DNA of 29,735 nucleotides from positions 1-29,735 of the forward strand of contig CAYLUU010000017.1 of the NCBI GenBank assembly GCA_964386925.1. The letters run 5' to 3'. Under the pieces are notes generated by a model, which searched no databases, was not told the DNA's origin, and saw only the letters and a program-made list of their open reading frames with translations. The translations under genes were made by a program, and so were the position numbers. How positions within the stretch are numbered: position 1 is the first letter of the stretch; every line of letters begins with the position of its first letter. Shown in pieces: positions 23,430 to 29,735 of the stretch. This DNA comes from CAG-791 sp964386925 (GTDB taxonomy: Bacteria > Bacillota > Clostridia > Lachnospirales > Lachnospiraceae).

Positions 23430-24023
23430 TTACTTAGAATACAACTCGACGATCTGCATCTCATCTACAGGAACGTCGATCTGATCTCTCTTCGGAAGTG
23501 CGCTTACAGTTCCCTTGAAGTTCTCCTTATCAACATCAACCCACTCCGGTGTGAGTCTGCCGCCGGTAACCTCAGCAATGTCCTTGAATCTCTGCATGGT
23601 GCGGTTGGATTCCTTAATCTCAACAACATCGCCAGCCTTTACCAGATAGGAAGGAATGTTGATGCACTTGCCGTTAACCAGAACATGCTTGTGGTCAACA
23701 ACCTGACGTGCCTCTCTTCTGGTGCGAGCAAAGCCCATACGGAAAACAACATTGTCCAGACGGGACTCCAGCATCGTCATCAGGTTATCACCGGTCATTC
23801 CCTTCATCCGATCTGCCTTCTCATAGTAATTACGGAAAGGCTTCTCGAGAACGCCGTAGATGAACTTAGCCTTCTGCTTCTCGCGCAGCTGGATGCCGTA
23901 CTCGGACATCTTTCTGCTTCTTCTGGTGAGGGTTCTCTTGGACTTCTTGTCGTAGCCCAGGAACGTAGGGTCAAGGTCAAGAGATCTGCATCTCTTCAGG
24001 ACGGGTGTCTTATCTACTGCCAT
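23430..24023 (-). CDS. rpsD: 30S ribosomal protein S4
   Basis: Primary 16S rRNA-binding protein of the 30S body, 197 residues. It has the N-terminal helical region (SRKMSEYGIQLREKQKAKFIYGVLEKPFRNYY) and the S4 RNA-binding domain (LESRLDNVVFRMGFARTRREARQVVDHKHVLVNGKCINIPSYLVKAGD). The N-terminal zinc-binding cysteine cluster is absent (a single Cys in KRCRSLD), so this is the zinc-independent form. In other bacteria S4 represses its own operon; where it would act here is unknown, but the long gap before rpsM is one candidate. Confidence 0.97.
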   Translation of the reverse strand: MAVDKTPVLKRCRSLDLDPTFLGYDKKSKRTLTRRSRKMSEYGIQLREKQKAKFIYGVLEKPFRNYYEKADRMKGMTGDNLMTMLESRLDNVVFRMGFARTRREARQVVDHKHVLVNGKCINIPSYLVKAGDVVEIKESNRTMQRFKDIAEVTGGRLTPEWVDVDKENFKGTVSALPKRDQIDVPVDEMQIVELYSK

Positions 24024-24131
24024 GATTGGCTCCTTTCATTCTGTCAGAGCAAGCCGCTCTGATTGTTGTTTACAACGCATAAAGCGCCTTCATCCAAAAT
24101 AATAAAACCGAACCATCGGTTCCATTTGTTA

Positions 24132-24527
24132 CTATACTCTTCTGCGCTTAGGCGGACGGCATCCGTTGTGCGGTACAGGAGTAACGTCCGTGATGGACAG
24201 AACCTGCAGTCCGTTTGCATTCAGAGCACGGATCGCTGCTTCTCTTCCTGAACCAGGTCCCTTAACGAAAACATCAACTGCCTTCAGGCCATGGATCAGA
24301 GCAGCCTTGGTAGCAGTCTCTGCTGCCAGCTGTGCTGCATAGGGAGTGGACTTTCTGGAGCCCTTGAAGCCCAGTCCACCAGCAGATGCCCAGGAAAGAG
24401 CATTGCCCTGTGTATCGGTCAGTGTAACAATCGTATTGTTGAAGGAAGCCTGGATGTGTGCCTGGCCACGCTCAACGTTCTTCTTCACGCGCTTCTTAGA
24501 AGCGGATGACTTCTTAGCTGCTGCCAT
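24132..24527 (-). CDS. rpsK: 30S ribosomal protein S11
   Basis: Platform protein of the 30S subunit, 131 residues, standard length. The conserved features are GQAHIQASFNNTIVTLTDTQGNALSWASAGGLGFKGSRKSTPYAAQLAAE and the C-terminal LQVLSITDVTPVPHNGCRPPKRRRV. The start has GAAAGGAAAA upstream. It lies between rpsM and rpsD in the usual order, with gaps of about 90-110 bases on either side, somewhat wider than in Bacillus. Confidence 0.98.
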   Translation of the reverse strand: MAAAKKSSASKKRVKKNVERGQAHIQASFNNTIVTLTDTQGNALSWASAGGLGFKGSRKSTPYAAQLAAETATKAALIHGLKAVDVFVKGPGSGREAAIRALNANGLQVLSITDVTPVPHNGCRPPKRRRV

Positions 24528-24620
24528 AATAATTTTCCTTTCATCTTCATACCGCCAGTCCGAATTGATCTACACTGATAATTCGTCGCGGTAAGCGCTG
24601 CTCAAGCAGCGCGACAAAAT

Positions 24621-24989
24621 TTACTGTTTCTTGTTCGCAATTGTCTTGCGCGGTCCCTTGCGGGTACGAGCGTTGTTCTTGGTGTGCTGTCCGCGAACCG
24701 GAAGGCCTTTTCTGTGGCGAGTTCCGCGATAGCAGCCGATCTCAGTCAGCATCTTGATGTTCATTGCGATATCACGGCGAAGATCACCTTCTACCATGTA
24801 GTTAGCTGCAATTTCTTCAGCCAGCTTCTTAACATCATCATCTGTCAGATCTCTGCAGCGGGTATCCGGATCAACGCCGGTTGCCTCGAGGATCTTGTTA
24901 GCGGAGGTGCGGCCGATTCCATAGATAGAAGTCAGGCCGATCTCAACGCGCTTGTCTCTGGGTAAATCTACACCTGCAATACGAGCCAT
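24621..24989 (-). CDS. rpsM: 30S ribosomal protein S13
   Basis: Head protein of the 30S subunit that contacts tRNA and the 50S bridge, 122 residues. It begins ARIAGVDLPRDKRVEIGLTSIYGIGRTSANKIL (helix-hairpin-helix-like) and ends with the basic tail GLPVRGQHTKNNARTRKGPRKTIANKKQ. AAGGAGATTTAAA precedes the ATG. A small hairpin (CTTCCCTCA with TGAGAGGAAG, 25018-25040) lies just upstream of the ribosome binding site. The gene is separated from rpmJ by an unusually long gap. Confidence 0.98.
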   Translation of the reverse strand: MARIAGVDLPRDKRVEIGLTSIYGIGRTSANKILEATGVDPDTRCRDLTDDDVKKLAEEIAANYMVEGDLRRDIAMNIKMLTEIGCYRGTRHRKGLPVRGQHTKNNARTRKGPRKTIANKKQ

Positions 24990-25379
24990 TTTAAATCTCC
25001 TTACGAATGTTCATTGGCTTCCTCTCATTTTTGAGGGAAGCAGTTGTTTTGATGGAGGCGAACCTGTTTATGAAGAGCTTACTGTTTTAATTCTGCGATC
25101 CTATTCACCGGATCTGCTTTCGAATTCAAAATCACTAAACTCTGTCATTCTGCGATACAGGTCACAGCACGATTGTGCTATTCCACGCCCAGCCGGTCAT
25201 CTTCCGTGCCGGCCTTTCCACTTCACCTTATCAGTGTTCGACTGTTTCTAACCACACATTCATTCGCCAACTGCTTCGACGAACAAACGAATATCTCAGA
25301 AACTCAGTAGAATATCCCGCCAAGGATATCGTCATCACACTTTCCGGTGATCAGCGGTATCAAAGCATAATGGCTCTGA
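24990..25379 (-). other. long non-coding gap between rpmJ and rpsM
   Basis: About 390 bases with no convincing gene. On the minus strand short stems are visible: GCCGG/CCGGC, AGCAC-AATC-GTGCT, GATCC/GGATC, and CTTCCCTCA/TGAGAGGAAG next to the rpsM ribosome binding site. ATCGCAGAAT occurs twice about 50 bases apart. No T-tract terminator and no clear promoter was found. The only reading frame of note, about 35 codons, has no ribosome binding site. It is presumably a transcribed spacer and could hold the operon's feedback site. Confidence 0.5.
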
Positions 25380-25493
25380 TCAACCCTGTCTCTGTTTGTG
25401 CTTCGGATTCTCGCAGATAACCCGGATAATGCCCTTGCGCTTAATGACTTTGCACTTCTCGCACATAGGCTTCACCGATGCTCTAACCTTCAC
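25380..25493 (-). CDS. rpmJ: 50S ribosomal protein L36
   Basis: A 37-residue ribosomal protein of the large subunit, reading MKVRASVKPMCEKCKVIKRK and ending KHKQRQG. The zinc ligands Cys11, Cys14, Cys27 and His32 are all present, so this is the zinc-binding form. The start codon is GTG (25493), preceded by AAAGGAG 8 bases upstream. It is the first gene after the promoter at 25582-25610 and leads the alpha operon. Confidence 0.97.
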   Translation of the reverse strand: MKVRASVKPMCEKCKVIKRKGIIRVICENPKHKQRQG

Positions 25494-25581
25494 GATATAC
25501 GCTCCTTTCTACTATATTCTATTCATCATTACCACATCCAAAAAAGCATAGTACACCTTCAGCCTTTTCAAACGCCGTTAC

Positions 25582-25610
25582 AGTATAGCACTGTGATTTT
25601 CCAAGAGCAA
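25582..25610 (-). promoter_or_regulatory. promoter of the rpmJ-rpsM-rpsK-rpsD-rpoA-rplQ operon
   Basis: On the minus strand an extended -10 (TGCTATACT, hexamer at 25582-25587) lies 17 bases from TTGCTC (25605-25610). It falls between the infA terminator and rpmJ, predicting a leader of about 80 bases. Confidence 0.65.
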
Positions 25611-25629
25611 GCAAAAGTTGTCAGAAATC

Positions 25630-25664
25630 AAAAAAAAGCTGTACGCCAATTGCGTACAGCTTTT
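25630..25664 (-). terminator. intrinsic terminator after infA
   Basis: On the minus strand GCTGTACGC and GCGTACAGC form a perfect 9-pair stem around a 5-base loop, flanked by AAAA and followed by eight T. It lies about 85 bases after the infA stop and should end spc-operon transcription. Confidence 0.93.
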
Positions 25665-25747
25665 CCGAAACGACTTAAAGAAACGACTGACAAAATAGAT
25701 CGCCCTTCCCTAAAAAGGGTTGCCAGAAAATCGGCTGTTCTCCGGCA

Positions 25748-25966
25748 TTACTTATCACGCCAGATAATGCGTCCTTTTGTCAGATCATAGGTAGACATCT
25801 CCAATGTTACCTTGTCACCCGGAAGAATACGGATGAAGTTCTGACGCAGCTTGCCGCTGATATGTGCCAGAATGATTGCTCCGTTCTCCAGCTTTACACG
25901 AAACATTGTGTTCGGAAGCTTCTCAACTACAACGCCTTCCAGTTCAATAACGTCTGCTTTGGACAT
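25748..25966 (-). CDS. infA: translation initiation factor IF-1
   Basis: A 72-residue S1/OB-fold factor that binds the ribosomal A site during initiation. The sequence runs SKADVIELEGVVVEKLPNTMFRVKLENGAIILAHISGKLRQNFIRILPGDKVTLEMSTYDLTKGRIIWRDK, standard throughout except for Gln-Asn where many have Arg-Met/Lys-Asn after the Leu-Arg. The ribosome binding site is GAGAGGT. It follows adk by only 29 bases, without the map gene that normally separates them, and is followed by a strong terminator. Confidence 0.98.
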   Translation of the reverse strand: MSKADVIELEGVVVEKLPNTMFRVKLENGAIILAHISGKLRQNFIRILPGDKVTLEMSTYDLTKGRIIWRDK

Positions 25967-25995
25967 AATTACCTCTCAGAAAATAATGGAAGGAA

Positions 25996-26637
25996 TCAGC
26001 CCAGAATGGCGACGATATCGCCAAAGACATCATCCTTGTCTTTTGTTCCGTCAACTGTCTTGAGCACGCCTGCCTTCTCATAGTAATCGATGAGCGGCTG
26101 CGTCTGATCGTGGTAAACCGACAGACGATTCTGTACGGTTTCCGGCTTGTCATCATCTCGCTGAATCAATGCAGATCCGCAGCTGTCGCAAATTCCCTCA
26201 GCCTTCGGCGGAATGTACTCGATATGATACGATGCACCGCACTTCGGGCAGCTGCGGCGGCCACTCATACGATGAACGATGTTCGCATCCGGAACATCGA
26301 CATTGATTGCATAATCTACCTTCTCACCGCTCTTAGCAAGCGCCTCTGTCAGAACCTCTGCCTGCGGGATGGTTCTCGGGAACCCATCCAGAACATATCC
26401 GTTGGCACAATCCGCCTGCGCAACACGGTCCAGCAGAAGCTCAATCGTCAGCTCATCCGGAACAAGCTTTCCCTCATCCATGAAAGCCTTTGCCTTTTTG
26501 CCAAGCTCTGTCCCGTTCTTAATGTTGGAGCGGAAAATATCGCCGGTAGACACATGAGGAATCTGATACTTTTCACAAATCATTGCAGCCTGCGTTCCTT
26601 TTCCGGCACCAGGTGCACCTAACATAACGATTTTCAT
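25996..26637 (-). CDS. adk: adenylate kinase
   Basis: Catalyses ATP + AMP to 2 ADP; 213 residues, the long-lid form. The P-loop is GAPGAGKGT (about residues 7-15), the AMP-binding motif STGDIFRS follows, and DGFPRT is at about residues 84-89. The lid carries four cysteines (130, 133, 150, 153), so it binds zinc, as in many Gram-positive enzymes. The start at 26637 is set by TAAGGAG and the canonical N-terminus; the frame opens 18 bases earlier. It lies 236 bases after secY, across a terminator-like hairpin and an R1 repeat, so it may have its own promoter, though I could not find a convincing one. Confidence 0.97.
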   Translation of the reverse strand: MKIVMLGAPGAGKGTQAAMICEKYQIPHVSTGDIFRSNIKNGTELGKKAKAFMDEGKLVPDELTIELLLDRVAQADCANGYVLDGFPRTIPQAEVLTEALAKSGEKVDYAINVDVPDANIVHRMSGRRSCPKCGASYHIEYIPPKAEGICDSCGSALIQRDDDKPETVQNRLSVYHDQTQPLIDYYEKAGVLKTVDGTKDKDDVFGDIVAILG

Positions 26638-26707
26638 GGCATACTCCTTACTCAATAAAAGTAACTATTCAGCCCCGCATCCCGCTTTTCCTGCGGAAAA
26701 CCTCGAT

Positions 26708-26740
26708 GTGGCCAGCCAAAAGGCTGCGCCTCTTGGCCAC
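26708..26740 (-). other. nested hairpin upstream of adk
   Basis: GTGGCCA (26708-26714) pairs with TGGCCAC (26734-26740), and an inner AGCC-AAAA-GGCT hairpin lies between. A second small stem (TTTTCC-GCA-GGAAAA) lies closer to adk. There is no T-tract. The element touches one end of R1 copy 2 and may belong to the same structured insertion. Confidence 0.45.
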
Positions 26741-26807
26741 CTTTCAATTTCAATCGTGAATACGTTCGCAAGCGACCGATTCACGATGAAATCGCCAGGT
26801 GCTGAAT
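26732..26807 (+). repeat. R1 dispersed palindromic repeat, copy 2
   Basis: On the plus strand CACCTTTCAATTTCAAT, CGTGAATACGTTCGC, AAGC, GACCGATTCACG, ATGAAATCG and CAGGTGCTGAA line up with R1 copies 1 and 3. This copy is the most regular: TTTCA, TCGTGAAT and CGGTCGC pair with the opposite arm over about 20 positions, leaving small bulges. It lies between secY and adk, inverted relative to the other two with respect to the direction of transcription. Confidence 0.75.
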
Positions 26808-26808
26808 A

Positions 26809-26857
26809 AATACAAAATCGGAAGGCAAAGCCTGCTATCTGCGGCCTGCCCTCCGAT
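26809..26857 (-). terminator. probable terminator after secY
   Basis: On the minus strand ATCGGAGGGCA pairs with TGCCTTCCGAT (11 pairs with one G-U), enclosing a short inner GGC/GCC stem, and is followed by TTTGTATTTATT. It begins about 17 bases after the secY stop. The broken T-tract suggests partial termination. Confidence 0.6.
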
Positions 26858-26873
26858 ACGGCTTAGATTTTCA

Positions 26874-28187
26874 TCAATCCGACAGGAATGTCGTGTAATT
26901 TCTCTGCATCATCATAGATTCAACCTGCTTGATTGTTTCCAGAATGACGCTGACTACGATGATCAGGCTCGTTCCGCCGAAATCTACGCTGGCATTGAAC
27001 ACACCACGGAAAATAAACGGAAGAACGCCCACCACTGTCAGTCCAACCGCACCAATCAGAATGATGTAGTTGAGCAGATTATTCAGGTAGTCGCTCGTAG
27101 GCTTGCCGGGACGAATTCCCGGAATGAAGCCGCCTCCTTTTTTAAGATTATCTGCAACCTCAATCGGATTAAAGGTAATCGAGGTGTAGAAATATGCAAA
27201 AAAGATCAGCATAGCCACATATGCTACGAGACCAAGTGTGTACTTGGGATAGGACGGATTGCACCAGTAGGAAGAACTCAGGTAACGCAGCACCTCCGAC
27301 CAGATTCCGGTTCCATTATAGCCTGCCAGTGTCGAAATGATCACTGGAAACTCCAGAATGGAAGAAGCAAAGATAATCGGCATAACACCTGCGGTGTTTA
27401 CCTTCAGCGGAATGCTCGAAGTAGAAGAACCAAACTGACTTCTTCCGCGCAGCGTTCTCGCATACTGAACAGGAATTCTGCGTTCTGCATCATTGAGCAG
27501 AATAACCAGTACTACCATTCCTACAATAATTGCAATGATAATAGCCGCAGCTACAATCGCCATCGCAATGGACTTACCGCTGACGAACTGTGTGAACAGT
27601 CCGGTGATATCCTGAGGAATTCTCGAGATAATGTTAATGGTCAGGACAATTGAAATACCATTGCCAACACCCTTATCCGTGATCTGCTCACCAATCCACA
27701 TCAGGAATGCCGAGCCAGCCGTCAGTGTTGCCATTACCATAATGACATTCACTGCATTGTACTCCTCAAGGAGTCCCCTTCTGCCGAAACCAATTGCCAT
27801 CGCTCCGCTCTCAAAGATTGCAAGAGCAACGGTCAGATAACGGGTGATGGACACCAGCATCTTACGGCCTTCCTCACCTTCCTTCTGCATTTCTTCAAGC
27901 TTCGGAATTGCAATGGTAAGGAGCTGGATAATAATGGATGAAGTGATGTAAGGCGTGATATTCAGTGCCAGAACCGACATGTTCAGGAAAGAACCACCGG
28001 TAAAAGCGTCTACCAAAGAGAATGCGCTGCTGGAGTGCTCCGAGAACCACGTAGAGAAATAAGTGCGGTCAACACCCGGAACCGGCAGCTGCGATCCAAA
28101 TCGGATAATCACCAGCATCACAAGCGTAAAGAAGATCCGATGACGGATCTCCTTTACCTTGAATGCGTTTTTAACGGATTCAAACAT
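26874..28187 (-). CDS. secY: protein translocase subunit SecY
   Basis: The channel-forming subunit of the Sec translocon, 437 residues with about ten membrane segments. The N-terminus is FESVKNAFKVKEIRHRIFFTLVMLVIIRFGSQLPVPGVD. The plug region GGSFLNMSVLALNITPYITSSIIIQLLTIAIPKLEE follows. The cytoplasmic loop YFYTSITFNPIEVADNLKKGGGFIPGIRPGKPTSDYL, where SecA and the ribosome bind, is intact. It follows rplO by 41 bases in the usual spc-operon order. The downstream gap to adk is longer than usual and holds a hairpin terminator and an R1 repeat. Confidence 0.98.
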   Translation of the reverse strand: MFESVKNAFKVKEIRHRIFFTLVMLVIIRFGSQLPVPGVDRTYFSTWFSEHSSSAFSLVDAFTGGSFLNMSVLALNITPYITSSIIIQLLTIAIPKLEEMQKEGEEGRKMLVSITRYLTVALAIFESGAMAIGFGRRGLLEEYNAVNVIMVMATLTAGSAFLMWIGEQITDKGVGNGISIVLTINIISRIPQDITGLFTQFVSGKSIAMAIVAAAIIIAIIVGMVVLVILLNDAERRIPVQYARTLRGRSQFGSSTSSIPLKVNTAGVMPIIFASSILEFPVIISTLAGYNGTGIWSEVLRYLSSSYWCNPSYPKYTLGLVAYVAMLIFFAYFYTSITFNPIEVADNLKKGGGFIPGIRPGKPTSDYLNNLLNYIILIGAVGLTVVGVLPFIFRGVFNASVDFGGTSLIIVVSVILETIKQVESMMMQRNYTTFLSD

Positions 28188-28228
28188 AACGTTTTACCAT
28201 GCCTTTCAAATCAGGTACAGCGAACAGA

Positions 28229-28690
28229 TTAAGCAAGAACTTCAGCAGTACCGCCTGCGTTCTCGATCTTCTCTTTTGCTGCTGCGCTGAATGCATTGGC
28301 CTTAATGGTAAATTTCTTAGTCAGCTCGAACTTTGTATCGCCCTTATCGCCGGACAGAACCTTCACACCATCGTTAACGTTCTTGATGATCTTCTTGTCC
28401 AGCAGTGCCTGTACATCGATCTCTGCGCCATCTTCAAAAGCATCTGCAATACGTGCAAGGCTAACAGTAACGATGTCCTTGTGATTGTAGTTTGTGAAGC
28501 CGCGCTTCGGGATGCGACGATACAGAGGCATCTGACCGCCTTCAAATCCTGCTCTCGGTCTTCCGGAACGAGCCTTCTGTCCCTTGTGACCAAAACCTGC
28601 GGTCTTACCGTTTCCGGATGCATGACCGCGGCCTCTTCTGAAGTTATTCTGTCTGGAGCCTGCAGCAGGCTTTAAGTTAGATAATTCCAT
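28229..28690 (-). CDS. rplO: 50S ribosomal protein L15
   Basis: Large-subunit assembly protein, 153 residues. The Gly/Arg-rich N-terminal extension (LSNLKPAAGSRQNNFRRGRGHASGNGKTAGFGHKGQKARSG) and motif GFEGGQMPLYRRIPKRGF are typical. The C-terminal globular domain ends in a short Ala/Glu tail. It lies 14 bases after rpmD. Confidence 0.97.
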   Translation of the reverse strand: MELSNLKPAAGSRQNNFRRGRGHASGNGKTAGFGHKGQKARSGRPRAGFEGGQMPLYRRIPKRGFTNYNHKDIVTVSLARIADAFEDGAEIDVQALLDKKIIKNVNDGVKVLSGDKGDTKFELTKKFTIKANAFSAAAKEKIENAGGTAEVLA

Positions 28691-28704
28691 CTGTCAGTCC
28701 CTCC

Positions 28705-28896
28705 TTATTCTGCATCCTCAACCTTAACATAAGGAGCGATCAGTCTGATCTGTCCTCTCGTTGCAGCATTGTCCGGAAGGATAACGCTGCTGTTCAGTTT
28801 GTGGAATCCCATAGACTTGATGATTGCCTTGTTCTTCGGAACTGCAGCAATTGTAGACTTTACAAGTGTAATCTTAAGCTTCTTTGTATCAGCCAT
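28705..28896 (-). CDS. rpmD: 50S ribosomal protein L30
   Basis: A 63-residue large-subunit protein. LKITLVKSTIAAVPKNKAIIKSMGFHKLNSSVILPDNAATRGQI matches the L30 core, with the usual short C-terminal tail (APYVKVEDAE). GAAAGGAGATT precedes the ATG. It lies 37 bases after rpsE and 14 before rplO. Confidence 0.97.
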   Translation of the reverse strand: MADTKKLKITLVKSTIAAVPKNKAIIKSMGFHKLNSSVILPDNAATRGQIRLIAPYVKVEDAE

Positions 28897-28933
28897 TTTA
28901 ATCTCCTTTCGTTCTACTGAGAACCAAAGGGCA

Positions 28934-29443
28934 TCAGCCCTTCAGTTCCTCAACAGACTTGCCGCGTCTTGCAGCAACCTCTTCCGGAGCCTTCAGACTG
29001 GACAGGCCTTCCAGAGTTGCCAGAACGACATTCTGTTTGTTGTTAGAACCAAGAGACTTGGTACGGATGTTCTTGATTCCTGCGAGCTCGCATACGGTAC
29101 GTGCAGGACCACCAGCGATGATACCGGTACCATCAGGGCTCTTCTTCAGAAGAACCTCTGCAGAGCCGTACTTGCCGATATAGTCATGAGAAATAGAACC
29201 AACCTCATCCAGAGCAACGGAGATCAGGTGCTTTGCAGCATCCTCTTTGCCCTTGCGGATTGCTTCCGGAATTTCTGCAGACTTGCCAAGACCAACACCG
29301 ACATGGCCGTTGTTGTCACCAACAACAACAAGTGCGGAGAATCTCATGGTACGTCCGCCCTTAACAACCTTTGTGACACGCTTGATCGTAACGACCTTCT
29401 CGGTGAGTTCAAGCTGATTTGCATCAAAATTAGAACGCTTCAT
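28934..29443 (-). CDS. rpsE: 30S ribosomal protein S5
   Basis: Small-subunit protein important for decoding fidelity and mRNA helicase activity, 169 residues. It has the N-terminal double-stranded-RNA-binding-like domain (LTEKVVTIKRVTKVVKGGRTMRFSALVVVGDNNGHVGVGLGKSAEIPEAIRKG) and the C-terminal domain with GTGIIAGGPARTVCELAGI and KSLGSNNKQNVVLATLEGL. TAAGGAGGAGA precedes the start. It lies 14 bases after rplR. Confidence 0.98.
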   Translation of the reverse strand: MKRSNFDANQLELTEKVVTIKRVTKVVKGGRTMRFSALVVVGDNNGHVGVGLGKSAEIPEAIRKGKEDAAKHLISVALDEVGSISHDYIGKYGSAEVLLKKSPDGTGIIAGGPARTVCELAGIKNIRTKSLGSNNKQNVVLATLEGLSSLKAPEEVAARRGKSVEELKG

Positions 29444-29457
29444 CTAGTCTCTCCTCC

Positions 29458-29735
29458 TTAGAATTCCAGGCCGGCCTTACGTGCCGCATCTGCAAGTGCT
29501 GCTACCTTGCCCTGATAAATAAAGCCGCCTCTGTCGAAAACGACCTTAGATACGCCTTTTTCAATGGCTCTCTTAGCAATAAGATCACCGATATACTCTG
29601 CTGCTGCAACATCATCTGTATGAGCCAGTGCAGCCTTAACTTCCTTTTCAACCGTGCCTGCAGCAGCAATCGTCTTGCCAGCCTCATCATCGATAACCTG
29701 AGCATAGATGTGATTGTTGCTTCTGTAAACGGAGA
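29458..29735 (-). CDS. rplR: 50S ribosomal protein L18, 5' end missing
   Basis: The last 91 complete codons and stop of L18, cut by the right edge of the window. The visible sequence begins SVYRSNNHIYAQVIDDEAGKTI and ends GGFIYQGKVAALADAARKAGLEF, which matches the 5S rRNA-binding domain and the conserved C-terminus (FDRGGF, HGRVAALADAAREAGLEF-like). The stop codon is TAA at 29458-29460. About 30 residues of the basic N-terminal tail lie outside. It precedes rpsE in the usual spc-operon order. Confidence 0.96.
   Translation of the reverse strand, partial: SVYRSNNHIYAQVIDDEAGKTIAAAGTVEKEVKAALAHTDDVAAAEYIGDLIAKRAIEKGVSKVVFDRGGFIYQGKVAALADAARKAGLEF

Noticed and set aside
22287..24062. Plus-strand open frame of 591 codons opposite rpoA and rpsD
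   Set aside because: It runs across two well-conserved minus-strand genes and the gap between them, with no ribosome binding site or domain.
1..29735. Mobile island, defence system or biosynthetic cluster
   Set aside because: All recognised genes are core housekeeping or conserved Bacillota genes on one strand. There is no integrase, transposase, toxin, nuclease-defence gene or attachment site.

Overview
This is a chromosomal housekeeping segment from a Bacillota bacterium of the class Clostridia, most likely Lachnospiraceae. The lineage call rests on CodY, a MecA-type adaptor, the EcfA1-EcfA2-EcfT module directly after the alpha operon, a zinc-free S4, a long L17 with a lysine-rich insertion, and an ACT/UPF0210 gene pair. 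It is inference from gene content, not a database match. Every gene I can support lies on the minus strand, so transcription runs from the right end of the window to the left. The window holds 31 complete protein genes and one partial one; I see no tRNA, rRNA, CRISPR array, prophage or insertion sequence with a transposase. LAYOUT, in transcription order. (1) 29735-25996: end of the spc operon, rplR (5' end missing), rpsE, rpmD, rplO, secY, then a probable terminator and a repeat-filled gap, then adk and infA. The map gene that usually sits between adk and infA is absent. (2) A strong intrinsic terminator follows infA, and a good sigma-A-type promoter restarts transcription for rpmJ, rpsM, rpsK, rpsD, rpoA, rplQ (25493-21726). 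An unusual gap of about 390 bases lies between rpmJ and rpsM. A strong terminator closes the unit after rplQ. (3) 21580-17871: ecfA1, ecfA2, ecfT, truA, giving the shared energising module of group II ECF vitamin transporters plus a tRNA pseudouridine synthase. (4) 17867-14716: a promoter preceded by two overlapping CodY-box-like sequences drives topA and codY, suggesting CodY autoregulation. (5) 14539-12383: a second clear promoter, a structured leader of about 190 bases, then rpsB and tsf, closed by a hairpin. (6) 12357-147: a dense run of mecA, rluF, ligA, metAA, a small zinc-finger membrane protein, polA, coaE, a YycJ/WalJ-type metallo-hydrolase, an ACT-domain protein, a UPF0210 protein, and a PfkB-family sugar kinase. 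Several genes overlap as ATGA (rluF/ligA and coaE/hydrolase). WHAT STANDS OUT. The genes are ordinary; the interest lies between them. Two families of dispersed imperfect palindromes occupy the gaps. Family R1 (about 75 bases) has three copies: after the sugar kinase, between ecfA1 and ecfA2, and between secY and adk. Family R2 (about 125-145 bases, with a 44-base conserved core) has two copies: between the UPF0210 gene and the kinase, and between codY and rpsB. In R2 a base-pair swap inside the core stem keeps pairing intact, while the outer stems differ completely in sequence yet still pair. This points to selection on structure, either as RNA or as a mobile DNA hairpin. I found no new multigene system in this window.
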